Positions 1 through 10,591 of a stretch of DNA of 64,000 nt are shown here, piece by piece (within the stretch, counting starts at the first letter, position 1; each line of letters begins with the position of its first letter). The DNA is taken from NCBI GenBank assembly GCA_000467715.1, contig AJFK01000111.1:1-64000 (forward strand), read 5' to 3'. The translations under genes were made by a program, and so were the position numbers. Source of the DNA: Hysterium pulicare CBS 123377 (Eukaryota; Ascomycota; Dothideomycetes; Hysteriales; Hysteriaceae). The notes under the pieces are model-generated. The model saw only the letters and a list, made by a program, of their open reading frames with translations, was not told where the DNA came from and did no database searches.

Positions 1-340
1 TCTTTTAGATAGAATCTACTTTATTACCTAGTGCTCCCTGCCTCTATTTAGCCTTCCTTCACAAATTTTATATATTAATTTAAATTTTTCAAAATTTTTA
101 ATTTTAATTTTATTTTTATTAAATAAATAAGTTATAAAAAACACTAAAAAAATAACTTTTAATATAATATATATTATTTATAAGTTTATTTAGTATTTAA
201 CTTTTTTAGAAAAAAAGTTTAAATATTAATATTTTTTAATATTTTTAATTAAAAGATATTATAAGTTTAAAAAACTAAATTTATAACTCTTATATTAAAC
301 TAGTTATAATAGGTGTAAAAATTTAACTTTTAAGAAGGCT
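1..340. other. Extremely AT-rich gene-free stretch
   Basis: Nearly all bases from about 60 to 340 are A or T, with long A and T runs and many TpA steps. Composition changes abruptly to normal gene-like sequence near 340. No open frame of interest is seen. Such blocks in ascomycetes are usually RIP-mutated repeat remnants or subtelomeric/centromeric isochores. The sequence alone does not show which. Confidence 0.7.
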
Positions 341-572
341 TAATATGTGTGCGTATCAAGGCAATTCAAATTCAGCGAATGCGAGTGGTATTTCTGCATA
401 CGCTAAAAGCTCCGGAGGCGGCGGCATCTCATCTTCAAGCGTCCATGCTCCGGTCCAGATCGCTACACATAAATAGGCTGGTGGCGTTACACCTGTTTTC
501 CTCCCCAGACAACGATTCCCAAGTCCAACTCCCCTACATCTCATTCGCGCAAGCAAGGCGACGCGTGCTACC

Positions 573-2383
573 ATGGCCGATAACCCGGAGTCGGACAAGA
601 ATGGCAGCCTGGCTTGTGAATCGTGCTTCAAGTCATACCAGCGACGTCTGTCCTTCTCTTTTCCTTTGTGCTTGTCGCACTCGGCGTGACTAATACCTTC
701 GCAGGCGACCTACTGATGCGCCATCGCAGACGCTGCCAGGGTCCCAACAAGCCCATGAACCGACGCAAGGCATGCAATGCTTGTGTGCAAGCAAAAACCA
801 AGTGCTGCTACAGCCAGCCCACCTGTTCTCGCTGTGCCAAGCGTGGCACCCAATGCGTCTACGTCTCCTCGTCGACGGCCTCCATCGACTGGAGCATGGA
901 TCGCTCGGAGCGGAGCCAAGGCAGCGAGCCGGCGGACACCCCCACGTCCGCCGTCCAACAGTCCGCGCTCTCGCTGATCGGCAACTTCGCAGACACAATT
1001 CCTACGACGGAACCCTTTGAATTGCCGCTATGGGACTCTCCCGTGTCGCCCACCGCATGGCCTTTCGACCTGCCCGATGCGGCCCGGCCTGCAGTCACGC
1101 TGCCGGCATTCACCGCTGCCGAGCCGCTGATGATTCGGAGTAGCACCAGTTTCCAGCCGTCCAATCAACCGCTCCTGGCCAGCTCGCTTCCTCGTGACGA
1201 CAGCTTGCTCTCGCTTTCGTCGGCCTCCTGGGGCATCCCGCCTATTCCGCCAACCGAGCCCGTTGCTCTACCTCCGAGTGACAGGACGAGCTCCGTGGGC
1301 GGCCCCAGCACCCCTCCAGCATCACCAGCCTCCTACGCCCTCGTCCGCTTGCTGGGCGAGTATCCTTCGTCGCTGCTGAAGGAGGGCTTCTCTTCTCCGT
1401 TCCTTCATCGGACCCTCTACAGCGATGCCGTCCCTGACATGACGTCGTTGCCTCTCACCTCCATGGCCGTCTGTTGCGGCTCTGGCATGAATCTCAAGGA
1501 CAGCGTGCGATTTGTCAGGCGCGCCATGGATGCTGAGAGACAAAGATTGATTGAAGCCTTTGTGAGTGCTGCTGAGACCCATTTCCCCCCAGTCCAGCAG
1601 CTGACCTAGACCCCAGCCGGACTATCAGTGCATGCAACAATGGGATGCCTTGCATGCCATGTTGCTCTATGAAGTTTTGGAGCTGAGGGAAAGCCTTGGC
1701 GATGAACTCGAAGCATGGAAGCGTAAACCCCGTGTGAAAGGGCTTCGTTCACCTTTTCTCCTGAAGGTATTTTCCTTATCTTATCCTTTACCTAATCTGT
1801 TCTTGCCCTCATTCGACTTTCCCAAAGGAAACTAACCTCACATTTTCCTTCGCAGATGACACAATGCTACTCTCGAGGATATCCTGAGATCCGCAATCCC
1901 AATATCAATGTGTTCTCGGACCCGAATTCGGCCCCAAATGCAACGGTCGCGTCCACCTGGGCCCGGTGGCGAATCACCGAGACAGCAAGACGAACCATCT
2001 ACTTCGCCAACATAATAAATTTCTACAGCAACCACAACCACAGCACAGGAAAGCAATTAGCGTACTACGAACCGCTCGACGACGACCTCATTCTCAACAT
2101 GCCATTACCATGCAGCCATGCCGCGTGGGTAGCGCGAGATGAAGCAGAGTGGAGACATGCAATGCAGATGCAATCATCCACGCTAGCATCTCTGTATCTC
2201 TCGTCCGGCGGCTTCAACAGCCCAGGACGCGAAGCCATCTCGCCAGAAGCCACTCTAAAGACCATCTTTTCCAAATTCACCAAACCCTATCTCCAGCTGG
2301 AATTCGGCAAGAACGTGGGCTTCGGCGATTCAGACGAACTTAGGTCTCTCATAGTCCTCTGCGCCAGCGAGCAGTTTACTTGA
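573..2383 (+). CDS. C2H2-type plus Zn2Cys6 dual zinc-finger transcription factor
   Basis: Predicted nuclear DNA-binding regulator of 535 aa. Exons are 573-645, 705-1561, 1617-1766 and 1856-2383; the introns have GT-AG ends and keep frame. The N-terminus carries two zinc modules in a row: a finger with C15, C18, H31 and C35 (C-x2-C-x12-H-x3-C), then a complete binuclear cluster with Cys at 48, 51, 58, 65, 68 and 75. A Ser/Pro/Thr-rich linker follows. The C-terminal part (WDALHAMLLYEVLELRESL and later) resembles the helical middle-homology region of fungal regulators. The start at 573 is chosen because the C2H2 finger needs the first exon. It is the first gene of a run of oxygenase, ligase and transporter genes and could regulate them, but that is inferred from position only. 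Confidence 0.85.
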
Positions 2384-2782
2384 ATCTCTTACTAGCGCTA
2401 GAGGGGCAGGGAGAACGTGCCGAGTTCGAAATCTATAATCCGCAGAAAGCTCAACGACATCTGTAGACAAGCTGCATTCCGGCATATCTCAGAATCGATT
2501 TCTCCCCACGCTCGCTAAGCTGCATAAGCTGATTTCACCTCATCTCCGATCGTGTCCAGCCGACCTGCGCCAACAGTTGGAAAGTTTAGTACAAAACATT
2601 GCATTGCGACTAGCGTGCTATAGGCTTTTTAGGTTTAAGTGAGAGAGATATACCCTTCCCGCATCATTCTACAGCTATAAGCGAATGGTTTTCAGGATCC
2701 CTTTTGCTACATACAAAACGCCCTATCAGATATCCAGCTCTTTCACGTCTATCCTATCAAAATTCCAGCCCTTCCAATCACC
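2384..2782. other. Intergenic, convergent 3' ends
   Basis: About 400 nt between the 3' ends of the regulator and the oxygenase. No credible coding sequence or RNA gene was seen. Confidence 0.5.
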
Positions 2783-3971
2783 CTAAGCACTAGCAACCGC
2801 CTGCCTAGATTGGACACCCCCCTTCTCGAACCCCCCCTTTTCAGCCCCCTCCTTCTCCTCATTACTAGGCCGCAGACTATGTCCCGCAAGATGCAACTGC
2901 CGAACACGGGCTTTGACGTGCTCCCCGGCCTCAATGGGATCGAATTTCGCAGGATTGGACTCCGAAACTACGGCGTCGAGCGGCTTGACGAGAGTACTTA
3001 GGTTATAGTGACCGAAGAAGGCGAGGGAATAGCGGCCTGGGACTTCGGAATTCGAATTCGTGGCTGTGGCGGGTGGTTCTACGACTCTGTGGAAAGTGGA
3101 CGGGAGAATGCCGTTGAAGAAGCGGGACGTGAGATCGCCGACTTTTTGGTGTTGGATCAGTCAGCCCATGGAAGAAGGAAAAACATGTAGAGTAGTAGCT
3201 TCATTTTTTAGAGGGTGGGGAGGGGGTAATCTCACCATTCAAAACAGCACAATCATCCATTCGTGGCACATACTCATAATCCCCGTTCTGCCTCATAACC
3301 TGCAGTCCCTCGCCGGAATCATTAAACAGCAGCGTCAAACACCCATAATCCGTATGCGCCGCCGCCCGCGTCCTCGTCTTAAAGCTATCCGCCGCAGTAG
3401 GCGGATAAAAAAGACAAGCAATGAAATGATTCTTCTCCTCAATAGCCGGCAGCAGCGTCTCACCCGGCAACCCAACCTCCTCGGCCAGCGCCCTCGACAA
3501 CTCCGCAATCACCGCGTGACAGCTCTCGAAGAACTGAACCAGGTCCCGCCGCATAGCTTTCGATTCTTCGTCTGGCAGCCACTGATTCGGCGTCTCGACG
3601 TCGTCGTCTCGATACATACCGAAGAACTCCTTGATATCGCTCGTGGTGGGGTCGTTGGCCAGTTTCGCAGGGTTCGAGTATCCCTGGCTCGGCCCGCGGC
3701 CTTTGTCTAGTTGGCCCTTGATCTGGACTTTTTCGTCAAAGGGCTTCGCGAAGAAGCGCTTGCTGTGGGCGAAGAGCGTGTCGACGGTCGCTTGGTTGAC
3801 GCCTGGGTGCTTGAGATAGGCGAAGCCGGTTGAGCGCAGGGCGGTGAAGAGGTGTTTGCGTTCTTTTGTGGCGAGGGCGGCGCGGGTGCCGTTTGGGGTG
3901 CGTTCGCTGAGGAGGGTGTAGTCGATTATTGGGAGGTCGAGTCTTGTTGTGTTTGGATTGGTAGAGTAGTG
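2783..3971 (-). CDS. 2-oxoglutarate/Fe(II)-dependent dioxygenase (isopenicillin N synthase-like), start codon not found
   Basis: Soluble non-haem iron oxygenase family. The readable product runs from LDLPIIDYTLL (DIOX_N-type start) through HTDYGCLTLLFND, which holds the HxD iron ligands. After an intron at 3142-3235 (donor GTGAGA, exon end at 3236) it reads NVGDLTSRFFNG, then FHRVVEP with the distal iron-binding His, and RYSLAFF with the 2OG-binding Arg. The stop is TAG at 2783-2785. The 5' end is odd: no ATG occurs on the minus strand between 3618 and 4139, and the open frame runs unbroken back to a stop near 4071 through a run of 13 T (3986-3998). Either a first exon lies further upstream, or the start codon has been lost. 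Neighbours are a regulator and a ligase, so a role in secondary metabolism is plausible but not shown. Confidence 0.72.
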
Positions 3972-4839
3972 AATAATGACAATAATTTTTTTTTTTTTGA
4001 AATGGCGAGAAGGTTTGGTTCTTAGTGATGTTCTTCTCGGAACGGTATTATATTTTTCGTATGAGTGGTGTTATATATTATCTCTCTTCAAAAAGAAGTA
4101 ATCCAGTTCAATTCTTCCAAACAGTACCGTGAACAACGTCATTTTTATGCTCCTACGATTTGTATAGTCACGAGTTTCAACATCATAGCTGTTGTTCGAT
4201 CCGATGAATCGGGTCCGAAGGAGTGTGTGCCGTAGTCCAGGCTTTTCCGACCCTTCACCGGAGAGGCCATCTTACTCCGCCTTCGCTTCGGAGCTCCTAC
4301 AACCCGTTATGCATCTTGATCCTTCTGGGATACTTGCGGTGGTGGGTTGAATACGCAATGGCTATGGTCGTTGACATGCCGGGTTAGGTCTAGCAGTGGT
4401 AAGAAATCGGGAGGATGATGAAAGGGGTCACGTGACTAAGCTCACCAGGCGTCCCGCCAGTTGCCAAGATAAGGAGAAGCAAGAGATGTTACCCTCGGAT
4501 TGGGACGACGTACCTACGTGGTCTACTCCGATTGCATTCGGACGCGGAGTTTGGCGTATCTCTCATGTCTGTGATGCCTCCTCAGACGTCACCTTGCACA
4601 ATGATAGGCAAGGTATGGTGTTGGATATAGACGGTTTCACCCTTCGTAATAGCGGATACTAACGGCATGCTTGAAGTATGCGCATTGGTATAAATGCGTT
4701 CGGCTTTGACGGATGTTCGTCCATTTGGTCTCAAATCGTAGAGAGAATCGTTGTAACCCCACCCGTTAAACTCTTGTAACATTAGCTCTCTGCCTCAACT
4801 GCAGCAAAAGCAGCTCCACTATACCCATCCCTCGCAATC
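3972..4839. other. Divergent intergenic region with T13 tract
   Basis: About 870 nt upstream of both the oxygenase and the ligase. It contains the T run at 3986-3998. Short open frames here show no family resemblance and are not annotated. Confidence 0.45.
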
Positions 4840-6608
4840 ATGAAGTTCATCTCTAAGCTTGCTGGCGTCGCGCGACCGCGCACGGACGTCTTCAACTACC
4901 TCTTTGATGCCCGGAGACCATATCCCAAGGATCGAGTGCTCTATAGGGAGGATAAGAGCAATGCTACCTTGACGTTGGTGGAACTGGAGCGCAGGAGTCG
5001 CCAGTTCGCCACTGTCTTGATTGAACAGTTCAATATTCAAGTCATGGATCCTGTTGCTATTCTACCTTCAGATTCTGTACGTGAGAGTCAGTCATTCTTC
5101 GCATTTCGTTTGCTGACATAAATGAAGATATACTTTCCCATTGCATATCTTGGTATCCTTGCAGCTGGTGCAACCGTTCAGCTCATTCCTCTCCAGCAAG
5201 AGCTGGCGGTGCAGGATGTCATTACACGCATGGAAGCTGCAGGATCCAAGCTTCTCATCACGAATGCTGCGATGCAGAAGATGTCCGATGAAGCCTCGAA
5301 GCGTTTGGGGGAATTCCAGTCTACGATCCATCCGAGGATGTGAACGTATTCAGCTCAGAGACCGCGGAGTACCGTGGTTTCAGCATCAACAGCCACGAGG
5401 ATGCCGAGAGTACGACGGGCTTCCTCAATCGCACCAGCGGTGCTACAGGCGGCAAGATGAAGACCGTTATCACCACGCACTCGCATTTCATTGCCACAAT
5501 GGAAGCAACGCTGCATACAGTCCCGCAGAACACTGATCCTGATCGTGACACATGGCTTTCGACACTGTCGTTGGGATTTTTCATCAACGCCAAATTGAAT
5601 ATTGGCCTTAACATCTTACTCGGCATTCCTGTCATCTTGATGGATACTCCATTTGGCGTGGATAACTACGACGTGATAGAACGGCATCGAACCTCGTTCT
5701 TTTTCATTCCGCCACCTGTTGCCATATCCATCGCCGGATTGCCAAGCGAAACCATCAAGAAAGTCGATGTCAGCAGCGTCAAGTGGCTTCTTTCTGCCGG
5801 TGCTGCCATGCATGAAGGCGTATCAAAGGCAGTTTCAAAGAATCTGAACAACACACATCTGAACCTGGAATGGGGTACCTCAGAAACTTTACTCATCGCA
5901 ATTCAAATGGATGGCCATTCGTCACCTTCTGGTTCCGCAGGTAGACTCGTTAATGGCATCGAGGCGCTCGTCATTGATACCTACACGGGCAAGCCTGTTG
6001 GTCCTGGCGTTGATGGCGAGATTCTCGTCCGCAACAGTGCCGCGCGTTTTGCAGGCTACAAGGGCAACCAGGATGCGAACCAACTTACTTTTGACGCAGA
6101 AGGTTGGTTTCACAGCGGCGATTTTGGGTATATTGATGAAAACAACAACGTCTTCATCAAGGATCGGATGAAGGAGCTGATCAGAGTTGGCAGTGGATAT
6201 GGGGTTCACATTTCTGCCACTGAGCTGGAATCTGTTCTTTTCGAGCATCCAGCCGTGTCAGAGGTTATTGTCACGGGAGTTTCTGATCCTTCTCTCGGAA
6301 GAGAACTCCCGACTGCCTTCGTCATTTTGACGATAGAATGGCAGAGCAGGCAGGCCGAAGCCCTTACCAGTCTTCAGCAATGGGCCGTTCAGCGTCTCGT
6401 TGGTCTGCAGGCTTTGACGGGAGGATTCGTGTTTCTCAAAAAGTTCCCTCTGATTGGTTTCAAGATCGACCGGCGGGCTATGAAAGCACTCGCTAAATCG
6501 AGACCACCTGTTAACCAGGGAAAGCTAGAGCAGGCGGCGGCATTGGAGCAGCAGACACCGAGCTTAGACGTTGGCCGGCAAGCAATGGTAGTTGAGGCTG
6601 CTAGATGA
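4840..6608 (+). pseudogene. Acyl-CoA/4-coumarate-CoA ligase-like adenylate-forming enzyme with a frameshift
   Basis: ANL superfamily enzyme that would activate a carboxylic acid as acyl-AMP. Exon 1 is 4840-5076, a 51-nt intron spans 5077-5127, and coding resumes at IYFPIAYLGILAAGA. The frame runs into a stop at 5341. The family sequence continues in the +2 frame immediately after a run of five G (5307-5311): reading four G there restores RLG-IPVYDPSEDV. Downstream motifs are TSGATGGKMKT (P-loop-like A3), EWGTSET (A5), WFHSGDFGYID (A7), KDRMKELIRVGSG (A8) and GFKIDRR with the catalytic Lys (A10). No carrier-protein domain follows, so it is a free-standing ligase. Whether the extra G is a real mutation or a homopolymer sequencing error cannot be told here. 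Confidence 0.8.
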
Positions 6609-6779
6609 CAGTTTTCTCTATAGTCTTTTGAAACGAATAAATGAACGAATTGCTCATGGCTGCTATCATGTTCGCACTGAACTCTTTCCAGACCCCACGT
6701 CCGGGTTTGGTGTTCTGTGATATTCGTAGACTGGGCTTTCAGCACAACTCATTCGTGACTGCTGAGGTTTACGCCTACG

Positions 6780-7289
6780 GCATGACCGAATGCCATTGGA
6801 ATGCAATTCATGTCGTTTCTGTATTCCTCTGCCATAGTAGCTGGGTCAATAGTCTTAGCAATCTTGATATGAGCCTAAGTCAATGTTCCCATAGCTTAGT
6901 GAGCACGAAGCGCTTGACTGACCGCTGCTTGGCTGCAGTCTGCAGAAGATTCCTGACGCCATTGATCATAGGAGTGATGATTTTGTTGGGATCAGCACCA
7001 AATGTCATGTCGGTTGCGACATGGATGATGCCGTCGACGCCCACCACAGCCTCGTCCCAAGCTCCTTTCGCAGTCACATCGGGCACTAGAGTAGTCTCGA
7101 AGCTGGCGGACGGTGGCGTTCAGCCATGGCTTCCTTCACCCAGGCCGCCTTATCGTCAGAGCGGACCGTGCCGCGAACTGCATAGCCGAGTCTGAGCAGG
7201 ACGTTCGCAATATGCGAACCGATGAAGCCATTGACCCCTGTCACGAGAACCAAGCCTCCTGGAGGAACAACTGAGCTGGGAGAGATCAT
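6780..7289 (-). pseudogene. Truncated NAD(P)-dependent epimerase/cinnamoyl-CoA-reductase-like gene
   Basis: The ATG at 7289 opens a Rossmann start: LVLVTGVNGFIGSHIANVLL contains the TGxxGFIGSH dinucleotide-binding loop, followed by RGTVRS. Near 7100-7115 the frame breaks: the protein continues in another frame as ASFETTLVPDVTAKGAWDEAV, then GIIHVATDMTFG and GVRNLLQTAAKQ. After FVLT, where relatives have SSS and later the catalytic YxxxK, the sequence degenerates. A frame with KTIDPATMAEEY near 6800-6850 may be a relic of the next segment, but no YxxxK or C-terminal half is recognisable. A full family member has about 330-350 aa, so this locus is unlikely to make an active enzyme. It lies tail to tail with the broken ligase. 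Confidence 0.7.
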
Positions 7290-7782
7290 TATGCTTTAGA
7301 AAGAGATAGGGAAGAAGAGTGTGTGAGAAGTAGGCCACAGCAGAGTAGTTCAGTCTATTCCAGATTTTGGTGCGCTCGTTGCTACCAATTATGTAGTTCA
7401 CGACGGACATGTCTCCATGGGATTTCGTCATCGTCCTGCGATGTTATCGCCCGTCGTCTTCCTGGCTGTACATTACCCATGCAAGGCGACGTCCCAACCG
7501 TTTACTGCTGCATCCTCCGGCAGCAACGGCGACAACCTCCGTCCGCAGTTTGGGTGTGCACGTGACCTAGGCTCTCACGTGGCGTTTCGGAGTGGTCGAC
7601 CATCCAACTCCGACCGTCAACTTCGCTCCGATCAAGTGCATGGATGTTGATACTTTGATGTGTAATATGTTGATAGGATACCTCCGCAATGGACTGTGCT
7701 TACGCGAAGCAAGTAAAAGCCATCTGAGGTCATCTTCGTGCGCGCAGGTACATCGCGCTCGCGCAAAATAATATCGTTCAGG

Positions 7783-9936
7783 ATGCAGCAATTCACGAGG
7801 GTGTTTTCTACGCTTCTAGTGCTGTGCTTCTCCGTTGAGGGTTTCAGCATGGGCGAAGTGAGGAACCAGACGTTCGATTATGTCGTTGTTGGAGGAGGAA
7901 CTGCTGGCATCCCAATCGGAACGAGGCTTGCTGCAGCTGGTTACAAAGTGGCCATTATAGAGGCCGGTGGCTTCTACGAAGATTCCGATCCTATTCTTTC
8001 AACGACTCCAGCATTCGATTTTCTTCCCAATGCTGCGAATGACTGGGCATATGAGACTGTGCCCCAGGTTGGCATAAATGGCCGCTCTCTTCCATACCCC
8101 CGTGGGAAATGTGTCGGAGGCACGAGTGCGCGCAAGTAAGATGCACAGTTTGTGAACTTCTCAGAATATGAAACTAATGAAAAGACCAGTGCTATGATCT
8201 ATCATAAGTATTATGCCTTCGCACCTTACGGACACCTGCTGACGATCACCCAGAGGACCTGAAGGAGCATTCCAAAAATGGGCTGATGAAGTCGGTGACC
8301 AAAGTTATGCGCTATCTGAGTTCGATATGTATTTCAAAAAGAGCATTTATTTCACAGCCCCAGATGCTTCGAAAAGAGCTGTGAATGCCACCCCCGGTTA
8401 TGACCCTGCCGCATTTACTTCTGCGAAAGGCCCGCTGCCTGTTACCTATGCGAACTTCGCAGTATCGTTCTCAAGGTATAACTCCTCTCTACCGCAAGGT
8501 GTGTGGCTTTTGCTAAGTAGATTTCTTTAGCTGGGTTCGGCGTGCCATGAGCTCTATCGGTATTAAGGATGCTGGCGACTTTGATAACGGAAGTATCCTG
8601 GGATCACAGTACCTTCAGATGACTATAGACCCAGTGCACCAGAAGCGGGCTTCTGCTGAGAGCTCATATCTTTCTGCTTTCAAGGACCTACCGAATTTAA
8701 CCGTCTTCACGCATACTTTGGCGAAGAAAATCCTTTTCGATAAGAAGAAGAGAGCTGTTGGCGTTATTGTAGAGTCATCAGTCATTCCGTTTACACTAAG
8801 TGTTACCAAAGAAGTCGTGGTCTCAGCTGGTGCCTTCCAATCACCCCAGATTTTGATGGTGTCTGGGATCGGTCCCAAAGACATACTCGAACAATACGAC
8901 ATCCCCGTGGTTTACGACAATCCCAACGTCGGCCAGAATATGGTCGATCATGTCTGGTTTAGTCCAGCTGTCCGCGTCAACCTCGAGACTGCTTCTAGTT
9001 GGAACGACAATCTTGACTACAGGCTCAGCAAATACGAGTCGTATCAACAATATCAGGAAGGGCCGCTTACCTCTAACGGTGGCGATTTCGGGGCTTTTGA
9101 GAAGGTCCCTGATGATCTCCGGGAAAACTTCACCAACGTCGCCCTTGAGGAACTAGCGGCGTACCCAGCCGACTGGCCCGAGATTGAGGTAAGCTTCTAG
9201 ATCTTCACTCCCGAAGATAGTGATTAATATAGTTCCTAGTACGTCGTCGCTCCAACCTTTATAGGCAACTTCAGAACCCCCCGACCTGAGGATGGCTATC
9301 AATATGCCTCCATCGCCGCCGCGCTAATGGCCCCGATCTCACGAGGCAACATCACGATCCAATCCGCCGACATGAGCGACGCGCCCATCATCAACCCCAA
9401 CGTCTTTACCTCACCAACAGACCAACAAGTAGCCGTTGCTGCGTATAAGCGTATACGTCAAATGCTCGCAAGTCCCGAAATGGCGCCCATTCTCATTGGC
9501 GACGAGTACTTCCCCGGCAAAGACATCCAGACCGATGAAGAGCTACTTGAACTTCTGCAAGATAGTGCCTCGGTGTACTACCATGCTGGAAGTACCTGTG
9601 CTATGGGCAATTCCAAAGAGAAGGGAAATAAGGCTGTTGTGGATAGCCAAGGAAAAGTTCTTGGAGTTGAGGGGCTTCGCGTTGCGGACGCTTCGTGAGT
9701 CACGTGCTTCTTGAGACTTCGTGGGATATATCGACTAACTAGCTATTCTAGGGCTCTACCGTTCTTGATTCCCAGCCACATCCAGAGCGCAATATGTCAG
9801 TTAATCCCCAGCCATATTGCTTACGTACTCTTTACTGACGTTATTGACAGACGATCTAGCGGAGAAGATTGCAGACAGTATCATTGCGGCGGCGGATCAG
9901 AAGATCGGGCTCGTTCAGCAGGAGCTGAAGATATGA
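7783..9936 (+). CDS. Secreted GMC-family FAD oxidoreductase
   Basis: Glucose-methanol-choline family flavoenzyme, probably an extracellular alcohol, aryl-alcohol or sugar oxidase or dehydrogenase. Seven exons: 7783-8135, 8190-8207 (only 18 nt), 8254-8475, 8531-9188, 9240-9694, 9752-9795 and 9851-9936, giving 611 aa, within the family's usual length. Residues 1-22 form a signal peptide. The FAD-binding GGGTAGIPIGTRLAAAGY and IEAGG follow directly, then PRGKCVGGTSARNAMIYH (GMC signature 1) and VVSAGAFQSPQILMVSGIG (signature 2). The C-terminus has YYHAGSTCAMG and the late His region LPFLIPSHIQSAIY. It is the only member of the 3-12 kb oxidative group, besides the regulator, that looks intact. 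Substrate cannot be read from sequence. Confidence 0.9.
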
Positions 9937-10591
9937 TTAGATTGGGATTAATGTAGAATCAACAAATAGATGAACGAGTGCTTGGACTGTTGTAGCAAAT
10001 TGGCCATGAGAACTACGAATGATATTTTAGGAATGCTTGACTATAACTATGCACGACGGAGGTTGCCAGGGAACACGTGAGGTGAGCATTTGGCTAATAT
10101 TGGTAAAAAGAGGAGGGCATAGAGGTAGCAAAGAGGAGAGGGAATGAAAGTAGCTTCACGGGTAACCCAAGCGTGCCTCGGTTACGTCATAGACAACCCC
10201 ACTGCCCCTGAATTGACCTGCTTTGACATTCAAAATACCGCGAAGGGATTAAAGTCACCGCAGTCTTACATAGAAATTTTGGAGAGAGTTTTCCTCCTCT
10301 GTGTATTCTTCATACTCTCTTCTCTTCTTTCAGACGTGTATGTACATGTGATTTGAACGTTCAAATCCTACTCCACCTTGTTTGAACTTATCCTACATAT
10401 TACCCACGGAATTCCATTCAATATACAAACCCGTAGATTAAGATTCCATTAACCCATCGTCCTCCCTTCCGAATCGCTCTTCCTGTGTCGGATGCTAGAT
10501 CGGCGAAGCGCGGCCCTGTTTCTGGCGACTTCCCCTTCTACTTCCCGAGTCATCTCCAGCTCCTGCGACATACTCCATACGAAAGTGTTTG
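9937..10591. other. Intergenic, convergent 3' ends
   Basis: About 650 nt between the GMC and MFS genes. One open frame of 70 codons (10144-10356) has no recognisable features. Nothing else is supported. Confidence 0.5.

Noticed and set aside
2810-3710. Several plus-strand frames opposite the dioxygenase
   Set aside because: They are shadows of the minus-strand gene, which alone has catalytic motifs.
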